Position numbers and translations under genes: made by a program
Part shown: piece after piece, positions 7,687-17,819 of the stretch
Layout: every line of letters begins with the position of its first letter
Position numbering within the stretch: position 1 is the first letter of the stretch
NCBI GenBank assembly: GCA_018241025.1
Contig: JAFEEQ010000011.1
Location: 62,001-126,000 of the forward strand
DNA length: 64,000 nucleotides
Source: Pseudomonadota bacterium
GTDB lineage: Bacteria; Pseudomonadota; Alphaproteobacteria; Micropepsales; Micropepsaceae
Reading direction: 5' to 3'
Notes under the pieces: generated by a model
The model's input: only the letters and a program-made list of their open reading frames with translations
Database searches by the model: none
What the model was told of the DNA's origin: nothing

Positions 7687-8814
7687 ATGCCTTGGAATAA
7701 TCAGAACGGCGGCGGGACTGGCGGCGGGCCGTGGAACCGCGGGCCGTCCGGCGGCGGCGGCAACAGCGGCGGCCCGCCCGATCTCGAGGAAATGCTGCGC
7801 CGCGGCCAGGACCGGCTGCGCGGCTTCCTGCCGAGCCGGGGGTTTTCCGGCGGCAGCCTGATCGTCATCCTGCTGATCGTTCTGGCGGTCTGGCTCTCCA
7901 CCGGAATCTACTTCGTCGAAAGTTATGAGCAGGGCGTGGTGCAGCGCTTCGGCGCCTTCGTCTCGCGCACCGGCTCGGGCCTGCACTACAAGCTGCCCTG
8001 GCCGATCGAGACGGTGACGCGGGTTCAGACCACGCGTCCGCGCCAGATCAATATCGGCTTCCGCACCGCGGCCGAGACCGAAGACGGCAACGCGCAGGAC
8101 GATGTGCCGTCCGAAGCCGACATGCTGACCGGTGACGAGAACATCATCGACATCAACTTCACCGTCCTGTGGGTCGTGAAGGATGCCGGCGATTATATCT
8201 TCAACGTCGAAAATCCGGACGCCACGGTGCGCGCCGTCGCCGAAAGCGCGATGCGCGAAGTGGTCGGCCGCAGCCAGTTCGAGAATATCGGCACGCGCGA
8301 TCGCGAAGGCATCCAGATCGAAGTCCGCGAGCTGATGCAGAAGACGCTCGACTCCTACAATGCCGGCATCACCATCACGAACGTGAACCTGCAGAAGGCC
8401 GACCCGCCGGGCGAGGTGATCTCGGCCTATCGCGACGTCCAGGCGGCGCGCACCGATCAGGAGCGGTTGCGCAACGAGGCCGAGACCTACGCGAACAACG
8501 TCATCCCCAAGGCGCGCGGTAATGCCGCCCAGATCGTCCAGGGTGCCGAGGCCTATCGTCAGCAGGTCATCGCGGAAGCTTCGGGCCAGGCCCGCCGCTT
8601 TCTTTCGGTGCTGGCCCAATACCGCAGCGCGCCGGATGTGACGCGGCGGCGGATCTATCTGGAAACCATGACCAGTATTCTCGGCGACATGAACAAGGTG
8701 ATCGTCGACGATTCGGCGAAGGGCGTCGTGCCCTACTTCCAGCTGCCCAACATGCTCGGCAATCGCGGCACGCCGAGCCAGGAAGCCTCCGGCCAGACGG
8801 GAGGTGGCCAATGA
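7687..8814 (+). CDS. hflK: FtsH protease modulator HflK
   Basis: 375-residue SPFH/prohibitin-domain protein that, with HflC, forms the large membrane cage around FtsH and tempers its proteolysis. The Gly/Asn-rich cytoplasmic N-terminus (1-35, NQNGGG and repeats) is typical of HflK. One transmembrane segment lies at about 57-77, then the SPFH domain (VESYEQGVVQRFGAF onwards) and a long helical region in the periplasm. The stop overlaps the hflC start (ATGA). Confidence 0.95.
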   Translation: MPWNNQNGGGTGGGPWNRGPSGGGGNSGGPPDLEEMLRRGQDRLRGFLPSRGFSGGSLIVILLIVLAVWLSTGIYFVESYEQGVVQRFGAFVSRTGSGLHYKLPWPIETVTRVQTTRPRQINIGFRTAAETEDGNAQDDVPSEADMLTGDENIIDINFTVLWVVKDAGDYIFNVENPDATVRAVAESAMREVVGRSQFENIGTRDREGIQIEVRELMQKTLDSYNAGITITNVNLQKADPPGEVISAYRDVQAARTDQERLRNEAETYANNVIPKARGNAAQIVQGAEAYRQQVIAEASGQARRFLSVLAQYRSAPDVTRRRIYLETMTSILGDMNKVIVDDSAKGVVPYFQLPNMLGNRGTPSQEASGQTGGGQ

Positions 8815-9683
8815 ACCGCGTCGTCGTCCTCGCCGCCGGTATCATCGGCATCGTCGCCGTGATCGGGCTGTTCTCGAGCTTCTATGTCGTGGGCCAGACC
8901 GAAAGCGCGCTGGTGCTCCAGTTCGGCGCGCCGCAGGCGGTGGTGACCGATCCGGGCCTGCACTTCAAGACGCCGCTGACGCAGAGTGTCCTGTTCTTCG
9001 ACAAGCGCGTTCTCAACCTCGATGCGCCGACGGAAGAAGTGATCTCGTCCGACAAGAAGCGCATGATCGTGGACGCCTTCGCGCGTTGGCGGATCACCGA
9101 TCCGCTGCGCTACTATCAGGCGCTGCAGGATCACGACAATGCCGTGTCGAAGCTGACGGCGCTGCTCTCCTCCAGTGTGCGGCGCGTACTCGGTTCGCAG
9201 AGCTTCAGCGACGTCCTGTCGTCGAAGCGCGCCGAGCTGATGATCGACATCCGCAACGCGATGAACCAGGAAACCGCGAATTTCGGCATCAAGGTCGTAG
9301 ACGTCCGCATCCTCCATGCCGATCTGCCGCAGGCGAACAGCGAAGCGATCTTCAACCGCATGAAGAAGGAGCGCGAACGCGAAGCCGCCGAATATCGTGC
9401 CGAAGGCGCCGAGACCGCGCAGCGCATCCGCGCCCGCGCCGACCGCGAGGTGACGGTGCTCACCGCCGAGGCGACCCGCGAATCGGAAATCCTGCGCGGC
9501 GAAGGCGATGCCGAAAAAACCCGCATCCTCGGTCAGGCTTTCAGCCAGGATCCGGAATTCTTCGCCTTCTGGCGGACGATGCAGGCCTACCAGGACTCGC
9601 TGGCCGGCTCGAACACCACCGTGGTGCTTTCGCCCGACAGCGACTTCCTGAAATATTTCGGCAAGGGTCCGGGCGGGAAATAG
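8811..9683 (+). CDS. hflC: Protease modulator HflC
   Basis: 290-residue partner of HflK: N-terminal membrane anchor (about 4-27), then the SPFH domain starting at VVGQTESALVLQFG, with VIDIRNAM-like core and the charged helix KKEREREAAEYRAEGAE. Ends with the HflC-type tail DSDFLKYFGKG. Four-base overlap with hflK shows translational coupling, as expected for an obligate complex. degP follows after 104 bp, the usual alphaproteobacterial order. Confidence 0.95.
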   Translation: MNRVVVLAAGIIGIVAVIGLFSSFYVVGQTESALVLQFGAPQAVVTDPGLHFKTPLTQSVLFFDKRVLNLDAPTEEVISSDKKRMIVDAFARWRITDPLRYYQALQDHDNAVSKLTALLSSSVRRVLGSQSFSDVLSSKRAELMIDIRNAMNQETANFGIKVVDVRILHADLPQANSEAIFNRMKKEREREAAEYRAEGAETAQRIRARADREVTVLTAEATRESEILRGEGDAEKTRILGQAFSQDPEFFAFWRTMQAYQDSLAGSNTTVVLSPDSDFLKYFGKGPGGK

Positions 9684-9787
9684 CCGTCGACGCGCCGCCC
9701 GGAACGGGCGGACCGGCAGGCACCGTGACACAGCCGCGTGAAAGCGCGCTGGAAGTCCTTCCCTTTGACGCGCGGTAGGATTACCCA

Positions 9788-11263
9788 ATGCGAACCGGAC
9801 GATTTTCCAGGTTCCCGATGCGCCGTTTCTGGCTAGCCGCCGCCATTTCCCTCGCCGCCCTTGGTTCCGCCGTAGCCGCGCCGCCGGCGAAGCCGCCCGC
9901 GCCGGTCGTGCCCGTGCGCGGTGCGCCGGCGACGTTTGCCGACCTCGCCGACCGTCTGCTGCCGACCGTGGTCAACATCGCGACCAGCCAGACGTTGAAG
10001 GCGGCGCCGGGCGCGCCGAACCTGCCCAACATCCCGCCGGGTTCGCCGCTCGCCGACCTGTTCAAGGATTTCCTCGGCGGCGGCAGTGCTCCGCGCCATG
10101 TCACCTCGCTCGGCTCGGGCTTCATCATCGACCCGTCGGGCTACATCGTCACCAACAACCATGTCATCGACGGCTCCGACCAGATCTCGGTGACTCTGAA
10201 CGACGGCACCACGCTGCCGGCCAAGCTTGTCGGGCGCGACGAGAAGACCGATCTCGCGCTCCTCAAAGTCTCGCCGAAGAAGCCGCTGCCCTCGGCACGG
10301 TTCGGCGACAGCGATCATGCCCGTATCGGCGACTGGGTGATCGCAATCGGCAATCCCTTCGGCCTCGGCTCGACGGTCACCGCCGGTATCGTTTCGGCGC
10401 GCAACCGCGACATTGAATCCGGACCCTATGACGACTTCATCCAGACCGACGCGCCGATCAATCGCGGCAATTCCGGCGGCCCGCTGTTCGACATGGACGG
10501 CAACGTCGTCGGTGTGAATTCGGCGATCTATTCGCCGAGCGGCGGCTCGGTCGGCATCGCCTTCTCGATCCCCTCCAACCTCGTGCGCGAGGTCGTCGGC
10601 CAGCTTCGCCAGTTCGGCCAGGCACGGCGTGGCTGGATCGGCGTCCGCATCCAGCAGGTGACGCCCGACATCGCCGAGGGTCTCGGCCTGCCCGGCACCC
10701 AGGGCGCGCTTATCTCCGACGTGACGGCGAACGGTCCGGCGGCCAAGGGCGGCATCCAGAAGGGCGACTTCGTGCTCGCCTATAACGGCAAGCCGGTCGG
10801 CGACTCGCGCGAGCTCAGCCGCGCCGTCGCCGATACCGCCATCGGCAAGACCGTCGCGCTCGATGTCTTCCGCGGCGGCAAACGCATCACGCTGCATCTC
10901 GTCGTCCAGCGCCTGAACGAGAAGTCGGCGGCGCCATTGCCCCATTCGGTGCCGCAGAAGACCGGACACTCCGCGATGCTCGGATTGTCGGTGGCCGTCC
11001 TCGACGGTGCTTCGCGCGGCCAGTATCACATCGCCGGCAACGTTCAGGGCATGCTGGTGACCGACGTCGCGGATGGCAGCCCGGCGGGCGACCGGAACAT
11101 CCGTCCGGGCGACGTGATCGTCCAGATCCAGGGCCACGACGTGCGCTCGGTCGCCGATGTCGCGAACTCGATCAGCTTTGCGCGCAAGGTCGGCAAGAAG
11201 ATCATCACGCTGCTGGTACAACGCGGCAGCGACACGACCTATGTCGCGGTGCCGCTGGATTAA
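9788..11263 (+). CDS. degP: DegP/HtrA-type periplasmic serine endoprotease
   Basis: 491-residue Do-family protease and chaperone for misfolded envelope proteins. An N-terminal signal peptide (MRRFWLAAAISLAALGSAVA within the first 31 residues) is followed by the trypsin-like domain with triad H125 (NNHVIDG), D155 (DEKTDLALLKV) and S229 (RGNSGGPLF). Two PDZ domains follow, about 285-375 and 400-490. It continues the hflK-hflC direction. The choice between degP, degQ and mucD names cannot be settled by sequence reading alone. Confidence 0.93.
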   Translation: MRTGRFSRFPMRRFWLAAAISLAALGSAVAAPPAKPPAPVVPVRGAPATFADLADRLLPTVVNIATSQTLKAAPGAPNLPNIPPGSPLADLFKDFLGGGSAPRHVTSLGSGFIIDPSGYIVTNNHVIDGSDQISVTLNDGTTLPAKLVGRDEKTDLALLKVSPKKPLPSARFGDSDHARIGDWVIAIGNPFGLGSTVTAGIVSARNRDIESGPYDDFIQTDAPINRGNSGGPLFDMDGNVVGVNSAIYSPSGGSVGIAFSIPSNLVREVVGQLRQFGQARRGWIGVRIQQVTPDIAEGLGLPGTQGALISDVTANGPAAKGGIQKGDFVLAYNGKPVGDSRELSRAVADTAIGKTVALDVFRGGKRITLHLVVQRLNEKSAAPLPHSVPQKTGHSAMLGLSVAVLDGASRGQYHIAGNVQGMLVTDVADGSPAGDRNIRPGDVIVQIQGHDVRSVADVANSISFARKVGKKIITLLVQRGSDTTYVAVPLD

Positions 11264-11300
11264 GGTCCGGACTGAATTAGAAAGCACGAGAAAAAGACTT

Positions 11301-11330
11301 GTCATGGCCCGCTCTCCGGCGGGCCATGAC
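11301..11330 (-). terminator. Rho-independent terminator of serB
   Basis: Perfect 12-bp stem (GTCATGGCCCGC / GCGGGCCATGAC) with a 6-base loop between the convergent degP and serB genes. Read on the minus strand the stem is followed by AAGTCTTTTTCTC, a U-rich tail, so it terminates serB; on the plus strand there is no T-run. The stem sequence resembles the arms of the family C repeats and may derive from one. Confidence 0.8.
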
Positions 11331-11361
11331 AGTGAGGATGTGAAGTTCACAGACAGCAGCT

Positions 11362-12231
11362 CTAAGACCGCACGATCTCGTCGTCGCTGTAACCTTGCAG
11401 ATAAAGCAGCGCCGTCAGGTCGCCATGGCTGATGCTCGCGCCGGCGGCCTCGGCGACGATGGGTTTGGCGCGATAGGCGACGCCGAGGCCGGCGCGCTGG
11501 ATCATCATCAGATCGTTGGCGCCGTCGCCGACCGCGAGCGCATCCTCCGGCGCGATTCCGAGTGCCGCCGCCGCTTCCTCGAGCGCCGCGAGCTTGGCAT
11601 CGCGGCCGAGGATCGGCTCGCCCACCGCGCCGGTCAGCGCCGCGCCGTCATCGAGCAGCGTATTGGCGCGATCGGCGTGAAAGCCGGCATCCTTCGCCAC
11701 GCGCGACGTGAAATAGGTGAACCCGCCCGAGACCAGCAGCGTATGCGCGCCATGCTGGCGCATCGTCGCGAGCAGCGCCTTTGCGCCCGGATCGAGCCGG
11801 ATGCGCTCGCGATAGACCCGCTCCAGGGCGGACAACGGCAGCCCCTTCAGCATCCCGACACGTTCCTTCAGCGCCGCGGCGAAATCGAGCTCGCCGCGCA
11901 TCGCCCGCTCGGTGATGGCCGAGACCTGATCCTTCAATCCTGCCATGTCGGCGAGTTCGTCGAGGCATTCGCAGGTGATGATCGTCGAATCCATGTCGGC
12001 GATCAGCAGCTTCTTGCGCCGCCCCTCGCGCTTCATCGCGTTCACGTCGACCGGCTGGCCGGCGAAGTGATGCCGCGCGCGTGCCAGCACCTCCTTCGGA
12101 TCGTGATCGAAATGGATGTCGAGCGCCCGTCCCGGCGAGAGCCAGACCTCATGGCTCGATCCCGGGAGCAGGGGCATGCGCACCGCATACTGCGAGGCGC
12201 CGACGATGTTCAGAACATAGGGCAGGGTCAC
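11362..12231 (-). CDS. serB: Phosphoserine phosphatase
   Basis: 289-residue HAD-superfamily enzyme for the last step of serine synthesis. The first ~70 residues form the regulatory-type N-terminal domain. The catalytic loop is DMDSTIITCECLDELA with nucleophile D79 and acid D81; motif II is LLVSGGFT; motif III/IV is GDGANDLMMIQRAG. The start is a GTG whose bases overlap the stop of the upstream small gene (GTGA), so the two are coupled. Confidence 0.95.
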   Translation of the reverse strand: MTLPYVLNIVGASQYAVRMPLLPGSSHEVWLSPGRALDIHFDHDPKEVLARARHHFAGQPVDVNAMKREGRRKKLLIADMDSTIITCECLDELADMAGLKDQVSAITERAMRGELDFAAALKERVGMLKGLPLSALERVYRERIRLDPGAKALLATMRQHGAHTLLVSGGFTYFTSRVAKDAGFHADRANTLLDDGAALTGAVGEPILGRDAKLAALEEAAAALGIAPEDALAVGDGANDLMMIQRAGLGVAYRAKPIVAEAAGASISHGDLTALLYLQGYSDDEIVRS

Positions 12232-12476
12232 GATGCGGTCGGGCGTTTCTTCTTGAACCGGGCGTCGAAGGCGGCCTGGACGCGGGCGCGCTTGCGCTCA
12301 AGCTCCGTCACCGCCTCGTCCATGCCGCGCATCCGGGCGATGTCGAGGGCGCGTTCCAGGTTGTAGGCGGCGTCTTCCAGCGCGGCGCGCACATCGGTGT
12401 CGCGTGCGTCATAGATGGCGCTCATGGCCTCTTCCGCCAGCAGCATGAAGCGTGCGATTTCTGAGCGGTCGCTCAA
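12228..12476 (-). CDS. Small coiled-coil protein coupled to serB
   Basis: A 72-residue (ATG at 12446) or 82-residue (TTG at 12476) alpha-helical protein. The readable part runs AIYDARDTDVRAALEDAAYNL and ends in a basic tail FKKKRPTAS, with no membrane segment or signal. Evidence that it is real: its stop overlaps the serB GTG start by four bases, its composition is that of a charged helix, and it fills the gap between serB and miaA exactly. It is the 3' end of a much longer spurious frame antisense to miaA. Function unknown. Confidence 0.65.
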   Translation of the reverse strand: MSDRSEIARFMLLAEEAMSAIYDARDTDVRAALEDAAYNLERALDIARMRGMDEAVTELERKRARVQAAFDARFKKKRPTAS

Positions 12477-12482
12477 GCCGAT

Positions 12483-13397
12483 TTGCCCGTGGAATTCGAC
12501 GCCCTTCTTATCGCAGGCCCCACCGCGAGCGGCAAGTCGCGCGCCGCGCTGGAACTCGCCGAAACGCTGCACGGCGCGATCGTCAACGCCGATTCCATGC
12601 AGGTCTATCGCGAGCCGCGCATACTCACCGCGCGCCCGTCCGACGTCGATATGCGCCGCGTGCCGCATCTGCTCTATGGTCATGTCCCGGCGCGCGAGCC
12701 CTATTCCACAGGGCGCTACCAGAGCGACGCCGGCCATGCGCTGCACGAGGTGCGCGAGGCCGGAAAGCTGCCGATCTTCGTGGGCGGCACCGGACTCTAT
12801 TTCCGCGCCCTGACCGAAGGGCTTTCCGACATGCCGGAAATCCCCGCCGGGGTGCGCGACGCCGCGCGCGCGAGACATGCCGAACTCGGCGGCGAGGCAT
12901 TCCATGCGCTCCTCGCCGAGCGCGATCCCGAAATGGCGGCGCAGCTTCATCCCGGCGACAGCCAGCGCATGATCCGCGCGTTCGAGGTGATCGAGGCGTC
13001 GGGCAAAAGCCTTGCCTTCTGGCAGCAGAACGCCGGCCGTCCAGTGCTCGATGGCCTTCGCCTCGGCTGTTTCGCGATCGAGGTCCCGCGCGAAGAATTG
13101 CGCCGGCGCATCGCCGCCCGTTTCGAACAAATGCTGGCGGCGGGAGCGATGGAAGAAGCGCTGGCGCTGGACGATCTCGATCCCGCTCTGCCGGCGGCGC
13201 GCATCATCGGCCTGCGCGAACTGCTCAAGCTCCACGACGGCCTCCTGACCCGCGAGCAGGCGGTGGAGCGCGCCGTGATCGCGACAAGGCAATACGCCAA
13301 GCGCCAGGACACCTGGTTCCGGAACCAGCTCCCGGACTGGAATCGCGTCGATGGCTGCGGCAATATTGTTACAGAAATACTGCGATATACGGATTGA
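12483..13397 (+). CDS. miaA: tRNA dimethylallyltransferase
   Basis: Transfers the isopentenyl group to A37 of tRNAs reading UNN codons. P-loop IAGPTASGKS lies near the N-terminus, then NADSMQVY, the DMRRVPHLLYGH segment, GGTGLYFRAL, DSQRMIRAFEV, and the C-terminal RQYAKRQDTWFRNQ motif that marks MiaA. Starts at TTG 12483 or GTG 12489. It is divergent, with only a few bases of separation, from the small serB-linked gene. The ilvB promoter begins 7 bp after its stop. Confidence 0.95.
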   Translation: MPVEFDALLIAGPTASGKSRAALELAETLHGAIVNADSMQVYREPRILTARPSDVDMRRVPHLLYGHVPAREPYSTGRYQSDAGHALHEVREAGKLPIFVGGTGLYFRALTEGLSDMPEIPAGVRDAARARHAELGGEAFHALLAERDPEMAAQLHPGDSQRMIRAFEVIEASGKSLAFWQQNAGRPVLDGLRLGCFAIEVPREELRRRIAARFEQMLAAGAMEEALALDDLDPALPAARIIGLRELLKLHDGLLTREQAVERAVIATRQYAKRQDTWFRNQLPDWNRVDGCGNIVTEILRYTD

Positions 13398-13403
13398 AAT
13401 TGC

Positions 13404-13432
13404 TTGACGGCGAATCAGGCTTTCCCTATTTT
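13404..13432 (+). promoter_or_regulatory. Promoter of the ilvB operon
   Basis: TTGACG (13404-13409), a 17-bp spacer and TATTTT (13427-13432), a near-consensus housekeeping promoter. It lies between the miaA stop and the ilvB leader peptide, 23 bp before the leader ATG, which fits a transcript starting around 13439. Confidence 0.7.
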
Positions 13433-13454
13433 GCGCCGCACTCAGGGGACCCCA

Positions 13455-13505
13455 ATGGGCCGCAAGCTCGTACTTATTCGACAGCCGCTGACCGGACGAG
13501 GCTAG
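13455..13505 (+). CDS. ilvB operon leader peptide
   Basis: A 16-residue open frame, MGRKLVLIRQPLTGRG, with AGGGG eight bases upstream. Four consecutive branched-chain codons (CTC GTA CTT ATT: Leu-Val-Leu-Ile, 13467-13478) lie just before a strong hairpin, and the TAG stop is inside that hairpin. This is the arrangement of a branched-chain amino-acid attenuator: ribosome stalling when Leu, Val or Ile is scarce would cover the left arm of the hairpin. Confidence 0.75.
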   Translation: MGRKLVLIRQPLTGRG

Positions 13506-13558
13506 GCCTCGTTTCTCCGGCACAGCGGCTGTGACTCGAAGGGGCGGAAACGCCCCTT
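13481..13558 (+). promoter_or_regulatory. ilvB attenuator RNA
   Basis: First structure: ACAGCCGCTG (13481-13490) pairs perfectly with CAGCGGCTGT (13523-13532), enclosing CGAGGC/GCCTCG and CCGGA/TCCGG stems. Second structure: AAGGGGCG-GAAA-CGCCCCTT (13539-13558) followed by AATCATTT, a terminator with a weak U-tail. An alternative pairing of 13510-13519 (CGTTTCTCCG) with CGGAAACG (13545-13552), one bulged base, would open the terminator. The geometry suits antitermination when the ribosome stalls on the leader's LVLI codons. The alternative pairing is inference. Confidence 0.65.
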
Positions 13559-13599
13559 AATCATTTCAGGCACAAAGACACGACGACGGACACGTGACG

Positions 13600-15396
13600 A
13601 TGGACAAGGATGGCAAGGCACTGACCGGCGCTCCGACGGGCGCGATAGAGCTCTCGGGGGCCGAGATGGTCATTCGTGCGCTCAAGGATCAGGGCGTCAC
13701 GCATATTTTCGGCTATCCCGGCGGCGCGGTGCTGCCGATCTACGACGCGCTGTTCCAGTCCGAAGGCATCGTCCATGTCCTTGTGCGCCACGAGCAGGGC
13801 GCGGTGCATGCCGCCGAAGGCTATGCCCGCTCCACCGGCAAGCCGGGCGTGGTGCTGGTGACAAGCGGTCCAGGTGCGACCAATGCCGTCACCGGCCTGA
13901 CCGATGCGCTGATGGATTCGATCCCGCTCGTCGTCCTCACCGGCCAGGTCGCGACCCATCTCATCGGCAACGACGCCTTCCAGGAATGCGACACCGTCGG
14001 CATCACGCGCCCCTGCACCAAGCACAACTGGCTGGTGAAGGACGTGAACGAGCTGTCGCGCACGCTGCACGAGGCCTTCCAGATCGCGACCACCGGCCGC
14101 CCCGGCCCCGTCGTCGTCGACATCCCGAAGGACGTGCAGTTCAAGAAGGGGCCTTACGTTTCGCCCGAGGCCGTGCGCCACCGCACCTATCGCCCGCGCA
14201 CCGAACCCGATCTCGCCGCCATCGTGAAGGCCATCGACATGATGGCGCATGCGAAGAAGCCGGTGTTCTACACCGGCGGCGGCATCGTGAATGCCGGCCC
14301 GGACGCGAGCCGTCTGCTGCGCGAGCTGGTGGAGGTCACGGGCTTCCCGATCACCTCGACGCTGATGGGGCTCGGCTGTTTTCCGGCGTCGGATCCGCAC
14401 TGGCTCGGCATGCTCGGCATGCACGGCACCTACGAGGCCAACAATGCGATGCACGATGCCGACCTGATCGTCTGCCTCGGCGCGCGCTTCGACGACCGCG
14501 TCACCGGCGCGATCGAGAAGTTCGCCCCGCACGCCAAGAAGATCCATCTCGACATCGACGCCTCGCAGATCAACAAGAACGTCCGTGTCGACCTGCCCAT
14601 CGTCGCCGATGCGGCCAAGGCGCTGAAGGAGATGCTGCATTTCTGGAAGACCCAGAAGCGCAAGGCGGATGCCGCGGCGCTGAAGAGCTGGTGGGCCGAG
14701 ATCGACGGCTGGCGCGCGAAGAAGTCGCTGGCGTTCCGGAATTCGAAAACGCTGATCAAGCCGCAGCACGCGATCCAGCGGCTCTACGCGCTGACGAAGG
14801 ACAAGGACGTCTACATCACGACCGAAGTCGGCCAGCACCAGATGTGGGCGGCGCAGCACTTCCACTTCGACAAGCCGAACCGCTGGATGACCTCCGGCGG
14901 CCTGGGCACGATGGGCTATGGCCTGCCGGCCGCGGTCGGCGTGCAGATCGCCCATCCCGACAGCCTCGTCATCGATATCGCCGGCGAGGCCAGCGTGCAG
15001 ATGACGATGCAGGAGATGTCGACGGCGGTGCAGTACGATCTGCCGATCAAGATCTTCATCCTGAACAACGAATACATGGGCATGGTGCGCCAGTGGCAGC
15101 AGCTGCTGCATGGCGGGCGCTATTCGCACTCCTATTCGGAGGCGCTGCCCGATTTCGTCAAGCTGGCGGAGGCCTATGGCGCGGTCGGCCTGCGCGCTTC
15201 CACGCCGGACGAACTCGATGCCAAGATCGAGGAGATGATCGCGGTGAAGCGACCGGTGCTGTTCGATTGCCGCGTCGATCCCAAGGAGAACTGCTACCCG
15301 ATGATCCCGAGCGGCGCGGCGCATAACGAGATGATCCTGTCGGACGCCGAGGAAGAGGCGACGCAGGTGTCCGACGAAGGAAAGATGCTGGTGTGA
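13600..15396 (+). CDS. ilvB: Acetolactate synthase large subunit
   Basis: 598-residue ThDP-dependent catalytic subunit making acetolactate or acetohydroxybutyrate for Val, Leu and Ile synthesis. Catalytic Glu is in VRHEQGAVHAAEG (E65), followed by TSGPGATN; the FAD-region and the ThDP/Mg motif DIAGEASVQM...LNNEYMGM are in place, with QWQQLLHGGRYSHSYS at the end. The ATG at 13600 is better placed for a ribosome-binding site than the GTG at 13594. First structural gene behind the attenuator, followed by ilvN. Confidence 0.96.
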   Translation: MDKDGKALTGAPTGAIELSGAEMVIRALKDQGVTHIFGYPGGAVLPIYDALFQSEGIVHVLVRHEQGAVHAAEGYARSTGKPGVVLVTSGPGATNAVTGLTDALMDSIPLVVLTGQVATHLIGNDAFQECDTVGITRPCTKHNWLVKDVNELSRTLHEAFQIATTGRPGPVVVDIPKDVQFKKGPYVSPEAVRHRTYRPRTEPDLAAIVKAIDMMAHAKKPVFYTGGGIVNAGPDASRLLRELVEVTGFPITSTLMGLGCFPASDPHWLGMLGMHGTYEANNAMHDADLIVCLGARFDDRVTGAIEKFAPHAKKIHLDIDASQINKNVRVDLPIVADAAKALKEMLHFWKTQKRKADAAALKSWWAEIDGWRAKKSLAFRNSKTLIKPQHAIQRLYALTKDKDVYITTEVGQHQMWAAQHFHFDKPNRWMTSGGLGTMGYGLPAAVGVQIAHPDSLVIDIAGEASVQMTMQEMSTAVQYDLPIKIFILNNEYMGMVRQWQQLLHGGRYSHSYSEALPDFVKLAEAYGAVGLRASTPDELDAKIEEMIAVKRPVLFDCRVDPKENCYPMIPSGAAHNEMILSDAEEEATQVSDEGKMLV

Positions 15397-15447
15397 TGTC
15401 TCCGTTGTTCACCATGGCCGGCCAGCAGGCGCGTCGGCGCGCCAATG

Positions 15448-15523
15448 ACTCACGCGGAGCCGCGGAGAACGCGGAGTTCGAGCATCTCCTCCGCGCCTCC
15501 GCGTCTCCGCGCGAATCCAGATC
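15448..15523. repeat. Family E palindromic element
   Basis: Inverted arms rich in CGCGGAG: left ACGCGGAGCCGCGGAG, right CTCCGCGCCTCCGCGTCTCC. It lies in the 193-bp ilvB-ilvN gap, with a further GC hairpin (GGCCGGCCCAAGGCCGGCC, 15551-15569) after it. It must be transcribed inside the operon. Confidence 0.65.
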
Positions 15524-15589
15524 TTTGTGCCGCTTCGCGGCAGGCTGGGTGGCCGGCCCAAGGCCGGCCAAGGTGAAGGGTTTTGGAAT

Positions 15590-16111
15590 ATGAGCGCGCA
15601 ACTCAAATCCCCCGCCATCGAGCGCCACACCATCGCTGTGCTGGTCGACAACGAGGCCGGCGTGCTCGCGCGCGTGATCGGCCTGTTCTCGGGCCGCGGC
15701 TACAACATCGAGTCGCTCACCGTGGCCGAGGTCGATCACGCCGCGCGCACCAGCCGCGTCACCATCGTCACCTCCGGTACGCCGCAGGTGATCGAGCAGA
15801 TCGAAGCCCAGCTCGGCCGCCTCGTCGCCGTGCACCGCGTCCACAACTGGACCACCGCCGCACCGGGCATCGAGCGCGAGATGGCGCTGGTGAAGGTCGT
15901 CGGCACGGGCGAGAAGCGTGTCGAGGCGATGCGGCTGGGCGAGATCTTCCGCTGCCACATCGTCGACACGACGCTGACCAGCTTCGTCTTCGAGATCACC
16001 GGCGCGCCCTCCAAGATCGACCAGTTCGTCGAGCTGATGCGCCCGCTCGGCCTCGTCGACGTCAGCCGCACCGGCGTCGCGGCGATCGCGCGCGGTCCGG
16101 AGGCGATGTAA
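15590..16111 (+). CDS. ilvN: Acetolactate synthase small (regulatory) subunit
   Basis: 173 residues. The N-terminal ACT domain (HTIAVLVDNEAGVLARVIGL, with FSGRGYNIESLTV after it) senses valine; the C-terminal domain contains EREMALVKV and the final VDVSRTGVAAIARG. Starts at ATG 15590, not at the longer frame from 15527 that reads through repeat DNA. Needed for full activity and feedback control of IlvB. The unknown gene at 16112 begins directly after its stop. Confidence 0.95.
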   Translation: MSAQLKSPAIERHTIAVLVDNEAGVLARVIGLFSGRGYNIESLTVAEVDHAARTSRVTIVTSGTPQVIEQIEAQLGRLVAVHRVHNWTTAAPGIEREMALVKVVGTGEKRVEAMRLGEIFRCHIVDTTLTSFVFEITGAPSKIDQFVELMRPLGLVDVSRTGVAAIARGPEAM

Positions 16112-17574
<1,463 letters not shown>

Positions 17575-17589
17575 TTGCTTCCAGCAAGC

Positions 17590-17714
17590 GCGTCGTCCTT
17601 CGAGGCCGCCTTCGGCGGCGCCTCAGGATGACGCGACTGGTGGACCTGCGATCGTATTAGAAGTCGGAGCGTCACCCTGAGGTGCCCGGCAAAGCCGGGC
17701 CTCGAAGGGCGACG
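17590..17714. repeat. Family D paired palindromic element
   Basis: Two inverted halves: 17590-17633 (CGTCGTCCTTCGAGGC ... GCCTCAGGATGACG) and 17669-17714 (CGTCACCCTGAGG ... CCTCGAAGGGCGACG). Each half has a small GC hairpin in the middle (GCCGCCTTCGGCGGC, GCCCGGCAAAGCCGGGC). It sits downstream of ilvC and may serve as its transcription end. Confidence 0.75.
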
Positions 17715-17819
17715 TGCCGCATACTCGGTCATGCGAGCGGACTGGAAATGGCTTCGCTGCGGCGTCATCGCGCTGTCGCATCGCTTGCCGATGCTGGCTG
17801 CTTCCCGGAAGGTGGCGGC

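Noticed and set aside
13561..15324. 587-residue minus-strand frame over ilvB
   Set aside because: Antisense to ilvB; low-complexity His/Arg/Asp composition and no start context.
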